From NCBI GenBank assembly GCA_963776225.1, contig CAVZLL010000004.1, forward strand, positions 124,001 to 188,000: a stretch of DNA of 64,000 bases. Direction: 5' to 3'. This DNA comes from Bog-756 sp963776225. GTDB lineage: Bacteria; Actinomycetota; Acidimicrobiia; Acidimicrobiales; RAAP-2. A program made the position numbers and the translations under genes. The notes below the pieces were generated by a model. It did not search any database and was not told the DNA's origin. It saw only the letters and a list, made by a program, of their open reading frames with translations. This document shows positions 9,055-17,522 of this stretch, piece after piece; the stretch's first letter is position 1; each line of letters begins with the position of its first letter.

Positions 9055-10187
9055 CGCACGGTGCCGATCGGGGTCACCCCGGCGCGGTGGCCGCGTTCGG
9101 AGAGGGCCGCGGAGAAGGCGGGGGCCGAGGCCGCGTCGATGACCAGCACCAGCACGCCGCGGTCGCCCTCGACCGAGTGGGCGATCTCCATGTCGAAGAT
9201 GTTGATCCCGAGGGCCGAGGCGAGGGTGGTCACCGCGGCGATCGCCCCCTCCTGGTCGAGGACCGGGATCCGCACCTGGGCCAGCTCCTCCGGGGGAGGT
9301 GCCCGACGGCTGAGTGCCCGCCGTGCGGTGGCCGCGCGGTCGAGGACCTCGATCAGCGAGCGGTGGTCGCGGTCGGCCACCCGCTGGCGCATGGCCCCGA
9401 GCGCATCGATGAGCAGGTCGAAGGTCGCCACGATGGCCTCGGCGTTGTCCTCGCAGATGTCCGACCAGATGGAGGGTTGCCCTGCGGCGATCCGGGTCAT
9501 GTCCCGGAAGCCCCCGGCGGCCAATTGGAGGAGCGGGCCGTGCTCCTCCCCGAGATCGGCGGCCAGCGCCATGAGCGTGGCGGCGGTGAGGTGGGGCACG
9601 TGGGAGACGACCGCCACCAGCGAATCGTGCTCCGCGGGATCGAGTGCGACGACGTCCGCCCCGAGGTCGGCGAGGATCGACCGCAGGCGTGCGTAGGCTC
9701 CGGGATCGGTCGCCGCGGTGGGCGTGAGCACCCACGTCGCGCCCACGAAGAGATCAGCCGAGGCCCCCTCGACCCCGACCTGCTCCGATCCGGCCATCGG
9801 GTGCCCGCCGACGAAACGCGGGCCGTCGACCGCGGCCACCAGCGGGCCCTTGACGCTCCCGACGTCGGTGACCACCGCCCCGGGGTTCCAGGCCGGGTCG
9901 GCGAGGATCCCGCTGACCACGGTGGCGGTCACCTGGACCGGGGTCGCCACCACCACCAGGTCGGCCCCGCGGTCCTCCCCCTCGGCGTCGAGGGCACCGA
10001 GCTCGACCGCCCGCGCCGCGATCCCCGGGACGACGTCGGTCCCGGTCACCCGCCAGCCCCGCTCGCGCAGGGCCATCCCGACCGAGCCCCCGATGAGGCC
10101 GGTCCCGAAGACCATGGCCCGCCCGGGAACGGCGCTGCCGCCCGAGGGGACCCCGGGCCGGTTGCCGTCAGTCCGGGAGGTCGTCAC
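9051..10187 (-). CDS. tyrA: Prephenate dehydrogenase with ACT domain
   Basis: TyrA oxidatively decarboxylates prephenate to 4-hydroxyphenylpyruvate in tyrosine synthesis. A Rossmann NAD(P) motif, GTGLIGGSVG, lies near residue 29. The GGHPMAGSE region near residue 130 binds substrate. A C-terminal ACT domain (from about RIPVLDQEGAI onward) probably senses tyrosine. The length (378 residues) agrees with ACT-containing TyrA. The gene overlaps the aroH end by 20 bases and the aroA start by four, so aroH-tyrA-aroA are tightly coupled. Confidence 0.94.
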   Translation of the reverse strand: MTTSRTDGNRPGVPSGGSAVPGRAMVFGTGLIGGSVGMALRERGWRVTGTDVVPGIAARAVELGALDAEGEDRGADLVVVATPVQVTATVVSGILADPAWNPGAVVTDVGSVKGPLVAAVDGPRFVGGHPMAGSEQVGVEGASADLFVGATWVLTPTAATDPGAYARLRSILADLGADVVALDPAEHDSLVAVVSHVPHLTAATLMALAADLGEEHGPLLQLAAGGFRDMTRIAAGQPSIWSDICEDNAEAIVATFDLLIDALGAMRQRVADRDHRSLIEVLDRAATARRALSRRAPPPEELAQVRIPVLDQEGAIAAVTTLASALGINIFDMEIAHSVEGDRGVLVLVIDAASAPAFSAALSERGHRAGVTPIGTVR

Positions 10188-10536
10188 GGAGCGCCTGCGC
10201 GCCCTCGAGGTAGACGTGGTGGATCTCCTCGCGCGGGCGTTCGGTGGTGACGTGGAGCATGGTCCGGATGCAGCGGGGCACCGACCCGACCACCGCCAGC
10301 TCGCGGGCGCAGATCAGGGGGACCGCGCCCAGGCCCATGCTGCGGGCCGCGGTCGCCGGGAAGATCGACACGATGTCCTCCGTCGCGGTGAAGAGGATCG
10401 AGACGATGTCGTCCTCCACCAGGCCGTTGCGCTCGAGGATCTCACTGAGGAGGGCCACCACCCGATCGGTGACCGCCTCCGCCGTGTCCTCCTCGACCGT
10501 GGTCGCGCCGCGGACCGCTCGTAGGGAAAGGGGCAT
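10168..10536 (-). CDS. aroH: Chorismate mutase, AroH class
   Basis: This 122-residue protein is a monofunctional trimeric AroH-type chorismate mutase converting chorismate to prephenate, the substrate of TyrA next door. Family residues are visible: Arg in LRAVRGATTVE, FTATEDI with the active-site Glu region, and PLICARELAV with the key Arg. It starts 12 bases after the rluB stop. A TAACAT box nine bases before the ATG suggests that it also has its own promoter within the longer operon. Confidence 0.93.
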   Translation of the reverse strand: MPLSLRAVRGATTVEEDTAEAVTDRVVALLSEILERNGLVEDDIVSILFTATEDIVSIFPATAARSMGLGAVPLICARELAVVGSVPRCIRTMLHVTTERPREEIHHVYLEGAQALRDDLPD

Positions 10537-10545
10537 CAGCCAGGC

Positions 10546-10551
10546 ATGTTA
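10546..10551 (-). promoter_or_regulatory. Probable -10 box for aroH, overlapping the rluB stop codon
   Basis: On the minus strand TAACAT lies nine bases before the aroH ATG. Its first three bases are the TAA stop codon of rluB (10549-10551). The spacing would give a leader of about zero to three bases. Confidence 0.5.
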
Positions 10552-11496
10552 CTCAGGGGCTCCGGGACTCCTCTCCGGGTCGGCCCCGGGGTTCGGTCCG
10601 GGGTTCGGTCCGGGGCTCGGTTCGGCGTTCGGTTCGGCGTTCGGTTCGGCGTTCGCTCCGGGGTTCGCTCCGGGGTCGCCCGGCACGGCTGCCGCCGCCA
10701 GTCCCCGGACCTCGTCCACGGTCAGCGAGCGGTAGGAGCCGGGCGGGAGGGAGGGGTCCGACAGCGGGCCGATCCGGGTGCGCACCAGCCGCAGCACCGG
10801 ATGGCCGACCGCCTCGCACATGCGCCGCACCTGCCGGTTGCGCCCCTCGTGGATGACCATGCGGAGCACCGAGGGGGCCACCGTGGTCACCCGTGCCGGG
10901 GCGGTCGTCCCGTCGTCGAGCTCGATACCTTCCCGCAGCCGACGTACCTCCCCCGCGGTCGGATGGCCCTCGACCTCGACCAGATATTCCTTGGGCACGC
11001 CGAACGAGGGGTGGGTGAGGAGGTGGGTGAGCTCGCCGTCGTTGGTGAGGATCAGCAGCCCCTCGGTGTCCATGTCGAGGCGCCCCACCGGGTGGACCCG
11101 TGGCTCGGGCGGCACCAGCGAGACCACGGTGGGGCGGTCGTGGGTGTCCTCGGCGGTGCTGACCACGCCGGTCGGTTTGTTGAGGAGGTAGTGCACCAAC
11201 CCGGGCCGGACCGGCACCGGCACCCCGTCGAGCTCGACCCGGTCGACCTGGGGGTCGATCCGCCTGCCGAGAACCGGGATCTCGCCGTTGACCGTGATCC
11301 GGCGGGCGGTGATCAGGTCCTCGCAGACCCGGCGGGACCCGATCCCGGCCCGGGCCAGGACCTTCTGGAGGCGTTCGCCGGTCTGGAGGGGCTCGCCGCG
11401 CTGGCCGGTCGGGAGTGGCTCGTGCTCGCCGGTCGGGAGTGGCTCGTGCTCGTCGGGTTCGGGGTCGTTGCGGTCGGCTGGTTCGGGCTCAGCCAT
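10549..11496 (-). CDS. rluB: Ribosomal large-subunit pseudouridine synthase B (RluB/RsuA family)
   Basis: The protein has an S4 RNA-binding domain (LQKVLARAGIGSRR, near residue 45) and the RsuA-type catalytic motif GRLDMDTEGLL with the nucleophilic Asp. It isomerises a uridine in 23S rRNA. I chose the ATG at 11496, which overlaps the scpB end by 8 bases and gives 315 residues. Both ends are low-complexity: the N-terminus has repeated EPLPTGE-type units and the C-terminus repeated NAEP and NPGP units. These are encoded by short in-frame tandem repeats and are probably disordered. Confidence 0.93.
   Translation of the reverse strand: MAEPEPADRNDPEPDEHEPLPTGEHEPLPTGQRGEPLQTGERLQKVLARAGIGSRRVCEDLITARRITVNGEIPVLGRRIDPQVDRVELDGVPVPVRPGLVHYLLNKPTGVVSTAEDTHDRPTVVSLVPPEPRVHPVGRLDMDTEGLLILTNDGELTHLLTHPSFGVPKEYLVEVEGHPTAGEVRRLREGIELDDGTTAPARVTTVAPSVLRMVIHEGRNRQVRRMCEAVGHPVLRLVRTRIGPLSDPSLPPGSYRSLTVDEVRGLAAAAVPGDPGANPGANAEPNAEPNAEPSPGPNPGPNPGADPERSPGAPE
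10586..10672 (-). repeat. In-frame 12-bp tandem repeats at the rluB C-terminus
   Basis: Degenerate 12-base units (gttcggtccggg and gttcggttcggc types) follow one another and encode NAEP and NPGP repeats. The unit length is a multiple of three, so copy-number change would not break the frame. Confidence 0.8.
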
Positions 11497-12061
11497 TCGC
11501 TGCCGGGCGCATCTGCTCCTCGAGCTCGGCCAGGGCCTCGGGTCCGGGGAGCAGATCCTCCACCGGCGGGAGCTGCTCGAGCCGGTCGAGCCCGAGACGC
11601 TCGAGGAAGGCGTCGGTGGTCGCGTAGAGGACGGCCTGCCCTGGTCCCGGTGCCCGTCCCACCGGGGTGATGTAACCCCGGTGCTCGAGCAGTCGGACCA
11701 CACCGTCGACGTTGACCCCCCGCAGGGAGGCGATCTGCGCCCTCGAGACGGGCTGTTTGTACGCCACGATGGCCAGTGTCTCGAGCGCGGCCGCAGAGAG
11801 CCGCGAGGAGACTCCCACGTTGGCGAAGCGCTCGACATAGGGGGCGAGGTCGGGGTGGGTCTGGATGCGCAGCCCGCCCGCGATGCGAACGACGTCGAAC
11901 CCGCGTCCTTCGTCCCGACAGGACGCGATCAGCTCGTCGCAGATGGGCTCGACCTGGTCGACCGGGAGCTCGAGGAGCTCGGCGAGGATGCCGGTCGGAA
12001 CTGGCTCGACCGCGACGATCAGGACCGCCTCGATCGCCCGTGCCTCAGGGGAGAGCGGCAC
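11489..12061 (-). CDS. scpB: Segregation and condensation protein B
   Basis: ScpB is a tandem winged-helix subunit that, with ScpA, binds SMC to form the bacterial condensin. The family sequence is clear: IEAVLIVAVEPVPT at the start and LETLAIVAYKQPVSRAQI near residue 95, followed by RGVNVDGVVRLLEHRG. I chose the GTG at 12061, two bases after the scpA stop, giving 190 residues. A longer start at 12139 would overlap scpA by 76 bases. Confidence 0.94.
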   Translation of the reverse strand: MPLSPEARAIEAVLIVAVEPVPTGILAELLELPVDQVEPICDELIASCRDEGRGFDVVRIAGGLRIQTHPDLAPYVERFANVGVSSRLSAAALETLAIVAYKQPVSRAQIASLRGVNVDGVVRLLEHRGYITPVGRAPGPGQAVLYATTDAFLERLGLDRLEQLPPVEDLLPGPEALAELEEQMRPAANG

Positions 12062-12063
12062 GG

Positions 12064-12855
12064 TCAGCCCTCGTACTCGTCGGTCTGGTCGCTCGGACCC
12101 GCGCCCACGCTCACCGCGGTCGGGGCCCCGGACACCCATTCGACGTTGAGCTCTCCGAACGTGATGCCCTGGTCGAGCGAGATCCGACCCTGCTTGCAGA
12201 GCTCGAGGAGGGCGAGGAACCGGACGATGATCTCGATCCGCGAGGTCAGGTGCCCGGTCAGCTCGCGGAAGGTGCGGCGCCCGGTCCCCGGCAGGCGGAC
12301 GGTGAGCTCGGCCACGGCATCCGCCACGGTGACCGCGTCCACGGTCACGTGCTCGAGGTCGACCGTCGGTGCCGGTCGTTCGGCTGTCGCCCGCATGTAG
12401 GCGGCCGCCACCTGTTCGGCGGTCACCCCCTCCAGGAGGTCGGGGGCATGGAGGACCAGGTCGGGGTCGAGCCCGGCCGTCCGTGGCACCGAACGGGCCG
12501 CCTGCTCAATCAACAACGCGAAGCCGTCCGCTGCCGCCGCATAGGCCTGGCACTCGAGCAGCCTGGCCAGGAGCAGGTCTCGCTCCTCCCATCCCACCAG
12601 CTCCTCGTCCGGCTCGACCTCGCCGCTACCCGGCAGCAGTCGGCGGGACTTGAGCTCGACGAGCACAGCGGCGATCACCAGGAACTCCGAGAGGGTGGGC
12701 AGGTCGATGACCTCCCACGAGGCCACCTCGGCGACGAAGGCGTTCACGATCTCGGCCAGCGGGATGTCGAAGATGTCCAGCTGGTGGTCGGTGACCAGCT
12801 GGAGGAGGACCTCGGCGGGGCCCTCGAAGACGGGCGTCGAGACGGTGGCGGCCAC
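12064..12855 (-). CDS. scpA: Segregation and condensation protein A
   Basis: ScpA is the kleisin that bridges SMC heads. The N-terminal kleisin motif (FEGPAEVLLQLVTDHQLDI) lies right after the start, and the C-terminal winged helix (FLALLELCKQGRI) near residue 225. The product is 263 residues from the GTG at 12855, which lies eight bases after a TATCGT box. Longer starts read antisense of trpS. It is the first gene of the long operon running to plsC. Confidence 0.93.
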   Translation of the reverse strand: MAATVSTPVFEGPAEVLLQLVTDHQLDIFDIPLAEIVNAFVAEVASWEVIDLPTLSEFLVIAAVLVELKSRRLLPGSGEVEPDEELVGWEERDLLLARLLECQAYAAAADGFALLIEQAARSVPRTAGLDPDLVLHAPDLLEGVTAEQVAAAYMRATAERPAPTVDLEHVTVDAVTVADAVAELTVRLPGTGRRTFRELTGHLTSRIEIIVRFLALLELCKQGRISLDQGITFGELNVEWVSGAPTAVSVGAGPSDQTDEYEG

Positions 12856-12863
12856 GGGAACCG

Positions 12864-12869
12864 ACGATA
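12864..12869 (-). promoter_or_regulatory. Probable leaderless -10 box for the scpA operon
   Basis: TATCGT on the minus strand ends eight bases before the scpA GTG. It shares the 72-base divergent gap with the trpS promoter. Confidence 0.5.
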
Positions 12870-12912
12870 CCGGCTGATGCGTCGAACTCCGTGCACCCGC
12901 GGGCGCGCAGCA

Positions 12913-12918
12913 TACGAT
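12913..12918 (+). promoter_or_regulatory. Probable leaderless or short-leader -10 box for trpS
   Basis: TACGAT lies nine bases before the trpS ATG at 12928, which puts the transcript start within about three bases of the ATG. No Shine-Dalgarno sequence is visible in between. Confidence 0.5.
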
Positions 12919-12927
12919 GACCCCCTC

Positions 12928-13911
12928 ATGTCCCGAGTCCTCTCCGGCCTGCAGCCCAGCGGCGACGTCCACCTGGGCAACTATCTGGGTGCCATCCGCA
13001 ACTGGGTCGCCGACCAGGACGCCCACGATGCCCTCTACTGCATCGTCGACCTGCATGCCCTCACCCTCGACATCGACCCGGACGAGCTTCGCTCCCGCAC
13101 CTACGAGACGGCGCTGGACCTGCTCGCCGCCGGACTCGACCCCGAGCGGTGCATCCTGTTCGTGCAGAGCCACGTCCCGGAGCACCCCCGGATGTCCTGG
13201 CTGCTCGAGTGCATCACGAGCATGGGTGAGCTCGGGCGGATGACGCAGTTCAAGGAGAAGAGCGCCGGACAGGACTCCGTGCGGGTCGGCCTCTACACCT
13301 ACCCGGTGCTCCAGGCGGCGGACATCCTCCTCTACGACGCCGAGCGGGTCCCGGTCGGCGACGATCAGCGTCAGCACCTCGAGCTGGCACGCGAGTTGGC
13401 GATCCGGTTCAACCACCGGTTCGGGGACACCCTGGTGGTGCCCGAGGCGGCCGTCCCCAAACTGGCCGCCCGGGTGATGGACCTCCAGCACCCCGATCGC
13501 AAGATGTCCAAATCGGTCAACTCCCCGCTGGGGACCGTGCTCATGCTCGACGAACCCTCGGAGATCGCCCGGAAGATCCAGAAGGCGGTCACCGACACCG
13601 ACGGCGAGGTCCGCTACGACCCGGCGGCCAAGCCGGGCGTGTCCAACCTCCTCGCCCTGCTCGCCGCGGCCACGGGTCGCTCCCCGATCGAGGTGGCTGG
13701 TTCCTATGAGCGATACGGCGACCTCAAGGCCGACACCGCCGCTGCACTCATCGAGATGCTGGCCCCGCTACGGGAGCGCCGGGCCGTCCTGGCCGCCGAT
13801 CCCGGCACCGTCCGCGCCCAGCTGGCCCGCGGGGCGGAGAAGGCCGGAGCGATCGCGTCGGCGACCTACGGCCGCTCGGCCGAGGCGGTCGGACTCCTCG
13901 CCCCGGGGTGA
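12928..13911 (+). CDS. trpS: Tryptophanyl-tRNA synthetase
   Basis: TrpS is a class I synthetase that charges tRNA-Trp. The HIGH-type motif is seen as PSGDVHLGNY near residue 10 and the KMSKS loop as KMSKS near residue 192. The length of 327 residues is typical. I chose the ATG at 12928 because it gives the family start SRVLSGLQPSG; the longer open frame upstream is the antisense of scpA. Downstream, 62 bases separate the stop from the left end of an IS3 element. Confidence 0.96.
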   Translation: MSRVLSGLQPSGDVHLGNYLGAIRNWVADQDAHDALYCIVDLHALTLDIDPDELRSRTYETALDLLAAGLDPERCILFVQSHVPEHPRMSWLLECITSMGELGRMTQFKEKSAGQDSVRVGLYTYPVLQAADILLYDAERVPVGDDQRQHLELARELAIRFNHRFGDTLVVPEAAVPKLAARVMDLQHPDRKMSKSVNSPLGTVLMLDEPSEIARKIQKAVTDTDGEVRYDPAAKPGVSNLLALLAAATGRSPIEVAGSYERYGDLKADTAAALIEMLAPLRERRAVLAADPGTVRAQLARGAEKAGAIASATYGRSAEAVGLLAPG

Positions 13912-14041
13912 GTCAGGGAGCACCGTCTGTCTGCTCGCGCCTCCTGTGACCGCCCCCCGGTCCTTCCCCTCTCTGTCCACAATGTGTGAGACACCGCGAC
14001 GGTCAAGCTTCTGAGCATGAGGACAGAGGAGGTGCATCACC

Positions 14042-14482
14042 GTGGCAACTCACCCTGCATTGATCAAGAGGGCCGATAATTGGCACGTGGACGACGGCGT
14101 GGCGACGGATGGATCCGGGAGTCCCCCGGCGAAGAACCCAGTGCGGCGGAGCTTCAGCCCCGAGTTCAAGCTGGCCATCCTGGCCGAGTACGACGGGTGC
14201 TCCGAGGCCGGCGAGAAGGGAGCGATCCTCCGGCGTGAGGGGCTCTACTCGAGCATCATCACCGACTGGCGGCGCCAACACCGCCAGGGCTTGCTGAAGG
14301 CGGCGGTTGGACGCACCGACGGTGGCCGAGGAGGACCGAGCCTGTCCGAGGTCGCCAAACTCCGAGCGGAGAACGAGCGCCTGCGGACCAAGCTGGCCCA
14401 GGCTGAGGCGGTGATACACGTCCAGGGAAAAGTGCACGCGCTCTTGGAGGAGATCTCGAAGAGCGCGGATACCGAGGAGTAG
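14042..14482 (+). CDS. IS3-family transposase OrfA (helix-turn-helix)
   Basis: The 146-residue protein has the OrfA helix-turn-helix region (FSPEFKLAILAEYDG near residue 38, then SSIITDWRRQ) and a C-terminal leucine-zipper-like helix (KLRAENERLRTKLAQAE) used for dimerisation and contact with OrfB. It recognises the element's ends. The stop TAG shares its last base with the GTG start of OrfB (TAGTG), and OrfB lies in the -1 frame relative to OrfA, as in other IS3 elements. I see no clear slippery heptamer. Confidence 0.9.
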   Translation: MATHPALIKRADNWHVDDGVATDGSGSPPAKNPVRRSFSPEFKLAILAEYDGCSEAGEKGAILRREGLYSSIITDWRRQHRQGLLKAAVGRTDGGRGGPSLSEVAKLRAENERLRTKLAQAEAVIHVQGKVHALLEEISKSADTEE

Positions 14483-15489
14483 TGGACGCGATCATTGACG
14501 AGGCAGTCGACGAGCTCGCGCCGGTAGTGGGCCGCAAGGCCGCCTGTGCAGCGCTCGGTCGGTCCCGGGCCAGCCATTATCGGCGACGCCGGCCGCCACG
14601 GTGCGGTCCGCCGGCGCCAAGGCGATCCCACCGCCGGCTGACCAACGATGAGGCGGAGATGGTGATGGGGACCCTCAACTCGGAGCGGTTCTGCGACAAG
14701 GCCCCAGCCCAGGTGTGGGCCACGCTCTTGGACGAGGGGGTCTACCTGGCCTCGGTGTCCACCATGTACCGCCTGCTGCGGGAACGGGCCCAGGTCCGGG
14801 AGCGCAGGGCGCAGGCCCGTCGCCCGGCCCTGATCAAACCCGAGCTGGTGGCGACCGCCCCCAACCAGGTCTGGAGCTGGGACATCACCAAGCTCGCCGG
14901 GCCCTACAAGTGGACCTGGTTCCAGCTCTACACGATCCTCGACGTCTACAGCCGTTATGTGGTGGGGTGGCAGGTGGCGCCTCGGGAGTCGGCCACCCTG
15001 GCCGAGCAGCTCATCGCGGATGCCATCTACCGGCACGACGTACCCAACGGTCAGCTCACCCTGCACGCCGATCGGGGGTCGTCGATGACCTCGAGGACGG
15101 TGAGCCAACTCCTCGCCGATCTGGGTGTGCTGCAGAGCCATTCCCGGCCCCATGTGTCCAACGACAATCCCTATTCAGAAGCCCAGTTCAAGACCCTCAA
15201 GTATTCACCGACCTTCCCGAAGCGGTTCGCCAACATCGCTGCAGCCCGATCGTTCTGCGACCGCTTCTTCGAGTACTACAACAACGGGCACCGCCATTCA
15301 GGCATCGGGCTCCACACTCCAGCCGACGTCCATTTCGGTCTGGCCGAGGTGGTTCGGGAGAAACGCCAGGAGATCTTGGATGCCGCCTACACGGCCATGC
15401 CGGGACGGTTCCGGAAACCACCCCAAGCACCCCGCATCCCCGAGGTCGCCTGGATCAATCGACCCGACGAGGAGCCGATCGCCATCTGA
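14482..15489 (+). CDS. IS3-family transposase OrfB (DDE catalytic subunit)
   Basis: The 335-residue integrase-core protein carries the DD(35)E triad: Asp in WSWDIT near residue 134, Asp in HADRGS, and Glu in NPYSEAQ with 35 residues between the last two. All three residues are present and the frame is uninterrupted, so the element could still move. An HTH_21-type segment precedes the core. The GTG start overlaps the OrfA stop by one base. Confidence 0.92.
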   Translation: MDAIIDEAVDELAPVVGRKAACAALGRSRASHYRRRRPPRCGPPAPRRSHRRLTNDEAEMVMGTLNSERFCDKAPAQVWATLLDEGVYLASVSTMYRLLRERAQVRERRAQARRPALIKPELVATAPNQVWSWDITKLAGPYKWTWFQLYTILDVYSRYVVGWQVAPRESATLAEQLIADAIYRHDVPNGQLTLHADRGSSMTSRTVSQLLADLGVLQSHSRPHVSNDNPYSEAQFKTLKYSPTFPKRFANIAAARSFCDRFFEYYNNGHRHSGIGLHTPADVHFGLAEVVREKRQEILDAAYTAMPGRFRKPPQAPRIPEVAWINRPDEEPIAI

Positions 15490-15510
15490 GTAACCGGTGT
15501 CTCATTCGTG

Positions 15511-15516
15511 TTGACA
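15511..15516 (+). promoter_or_regulatory. Outward-facing -35 box at the IS right end
   Basis: TTGACA lies exactly at the right terminus of the IS and points toward the HNH gene. Seventeen bases downstream is GACCGT, which matches the -10 consensus only at positions 2 and 6. IS ends that donate a -35 hexamer to a flanking -10 are a known way to form hybrid promoters; here the -10 partner is weak. Confidence 0.4.
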
Positions 15517-15564
15517 GGTTCCGTTCCGTGGGTGACCGTCACACCCCCGCGGAAGGATGGCCAC

Positions 15565-17025
15565 ATGGCGCTGGCCACCGATGCGAACCCGACGGTCCTC
15601 GACTCGGGCGCCGTAGCGACGTCCGGCGATGCCGGGCTCGGCACGACGGTGGCCGGGGTGCGGGCGGTGCTCCAGTCGGTGGTCTCGACCCTCGACCCGA
15701 GCCGGCTGCTCGGGGCGGACGCCGCCTCGCTCTATGGCGAGCTCTGTTCGGTGGAGCGCCTGGTGCTGGCCGGAAAGACCCTCCTCGCCCCCCGGATCGC
15801 CGAGTCCCACCACTGGCGGACGGCGGGCCACCGGAACCCGGCGGGCCTGCTGGCCTCCTTGGAGGGGGTCTCGGCCGGCCAGGCGCGGCGGACCCTCGAG
15901 ACCGGCCAGCGCCTCTCCCTCCTCCCCTCGACCGAGGGCGCCCTGCGCAACGGGCGGCTCTCCGGCCCGAAGGTCGCCGAGATCGCCGCGGCCGCCACCC
16001 TCGACCCGGGAGCCGAGTCCTCCCTCCTCCGTGGCGTCGAGGACGAACCCCTCCAGGCGACCCGGGAGCGCTGCCAGCGGGTCCGGGCGACCGCTGCCCG
16101 GCGCGACCCGGTGGCCGCCCTCTCCCGCATCCACGCCGAGCGGCACTTCACCTCCTGGTCTGATGCCGAGGGTGCCTTCTGCTACCAGGGCAGGGACACC
16201 GCCGAGCGGGGGGCCCTCCTGCTCTCCCGGCTCGAGCCGGTCACCAACCGTCTCGTGGAGACCCGCCGGGAGGCCTCCCGGGCCGAGGCCGACGAGCGAC
16301 CGGGCAGGGGAGGCTCTGCGGCCCCGCCGTCCGAGCCCCACGGCGCCCTCCGTGCCGACGCCCTCTTCGCCCTCCTCGTGGGTGGGGAGGGCACGGTCGC
16401 TCGGGAGGGCACGGTCGCTCGGGAGGGCACGGTCGCTCGGGAGGGCACGGCCGCCGGGGAGGCAGAACCCCCCGCCACCGAGGAGGCGGCGGGCCCCGGG
16501 GCCGTCGTGGACCGATCGCCCCGGGCGACCGTCATCGTCCGGGTGGACCTCTCGGCCCTCCGCCGGGGTCGGGCACGTCCCGGAGAGACCTGTGAGCTGG
16601 ACGGGCAGGGACCGATCCCGGTCCCGATGGCACAGGACCTGCTGGGTGACTCCTTCCTCGCCACCCTGTTCACCGAGGCGGGCGACATCCGGGCGGTCGC
16701 CCACCACGGGCGGACCATCAACCGGCGCCTCCGGACCGCCCTCTCCTTCCGCGACCGCCACTGCGTGGTGCCCGGCTGCACGGTCGCCTACGGACTGGAG
16801 ATCGACCACGTGGTGCCGCTCTCAGACGGCGGATCCACCACGCTCGACAACCTGGCGCTCCTCTGCCACCACCACCACTTCCTCAAGACCTACGAGGGCT
16901 GGCAGCTCAGCCGGACCGGACCCACCGACGAGGACCCGGGGTGGAGCTTTGCTCCCGAGGCGCCGTTCGGACAGGAGCCCGGGCTCGGGATCGACGCACC
17001 GGCGCGGCCCCCGCCGAGGGTCTGA
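15565..17025 (+). CDS. DUF222 / HNH endonuclease domain protein
   Basis: The 486-residue protein has an N-terminal DUF222 region and a C-terminal HNH nuclease motif (CVVPGCTV, then EIDHVVPLSDGG with the catalytic His, then LCHHHHFLK). This family is present in many copies in Actinobacteria and is often linked to mobile DNA; its role is not settled. I chose the ATG at 15565, preceded by GGAAGG eight bases earlier, rather than a GTG at 15508 inside the IS end. Around residues 275-296 a stretch of REGTVA units is encoded by an 18-base tandem repeat (about 16385-16450). Confidence 0.88.
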   Translation: MALATDANPTVLDSGAVATSGDAGLGTTVAGVRAVLQSVVSTLDPSRLLGADAASLYGELCSVERLVLAGKTLLAPRIAESHHWRTAGHRNPAGLLASLEGVSAGQARRTLETGQRLSLLPSTEGALRNGRLSGPKVAEIAAAATLDPGAESSLLRGVEDEPLQATRERCQRVRATAARRDPVAALSRIHAERHFTSWSDAEGAFCYQGRDTAERGALLLSRLEPVTNRLVETRREASRAEADERPGRGGSAAPPSEPHGALRADALFALLVGGEGTVAREGTVAREGTVAREGTAAGEAEPPATEEAAGPGAVVDRSPRATVIVRVDLSALRRGRARPGETCELDGQGPIPVPMAQDLLGDSFLATLFTEAGDIRAVAHHGRTINRRLRTALSFRDRHCVVPGCTVAYGLEIDHVVPLSDGGSTTLDNLALLCHHHHFLKTYEGWQLSRTGPTDEDPGWSFAPEAPFGQEPGLGIDAPARPPPRV

Positions 17026-17093
17026 GCCGGGGCGGCTTCGACGGCACGGTCGGGCGAAACACATCTGGCACGGGCAGGCTTCGCGCGTCGTGG

Positions 17094-17399
17094 CTACGAT
17101 CCCGCCTCCGCCGGTGGTTCCACCTCACCGTCCTCCAGGACTGCAGCGAGCGTCCGCACAAGCGCCACAAGGTTGTCGAGTTGGTACGCCACAGCAACCA
17201 CCTGCTGTCCGATCTCTCTGATCAGCAGACCTTCCGCATCGATGATCTGAGCGATCGTCTTTCCATTTCCACCCTCGCCCAACCACCAGAGAGAGAGCTC
17301 CGAACGATCGATGGACTCCCTGATCTGCCGGTGCACCTCCCGGGCAATCGGGTGCGATTCTCCGTCATTGCCGCCGATGGGCACGTCCAAGTCAGTCAT
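17094..17399 (-). CDS. Hypothetical protein
   Basis: This is a 101-residue, mildly acidic soluble protein. I chose the ATG at 17399 because GGGAAG lies about eight bases upstream; an open frame extends to 17471. The C-terminal half is a long helix (IGQQVVAVAYQLDNLVALVRTL, shown here only in outline) ending in an acidic tail. I do not recognise it. It lies in the segment inserted with the IS and HNH gene. Confidence 0.6.
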   Translation of the reverse strand: MTDLDVPIGGNDGESHPIAREVHRQIRESIDRSELSLWWLGEGGNGKTIAQIIDAEGLLIREIGQQVVAVAYQLDNLVALVRTLAAVLEDGEVEPPAEAGS

Positions 17400-17522
17400 A
17401 GTGACTTCCCTATAACGCAAATGCAATGACCTCAATTGTCCCATGCTCCTGCGTGCTAGGGCGAGGAGCACTTGCTCGGCGTATGAGGCCCTTCTGTGTC
17501 CGGTTGTCAGTCGCCCCGTGTC

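Larger units (their letters stand above)
13974..15516 (+). mobile_element. IS3-family insertion sequence, apparently intact
   Basis: The element is about 1543 bp and encodes OrfA and OrfB. Imperfect terminal inverted repeats start with TGTC at 13974 and end with GACA at 15516; the inner ten bases (TGAGACACCG) match exactly between ends. I found no target-site duplication. The insertion separates trpS from the rest of the conserved actinobacterial gene block. The right end carries a perfect TTGACA facing out toward the HNH gene. Confidence 0.88.

Noticed and set aside
13961..15520. Target-site duplication around the intact IS3
   Set aside because: The three to five bases on each side (ending CTC on the left, starting GGT on the right) do not match in any register I tried.
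15508..15564. Upstream GTG start for the HNH gene
   Set aside because: It lies inside the IS terminal repeat and lacks a ribosome site; ATG 15565 has GGAAGG.
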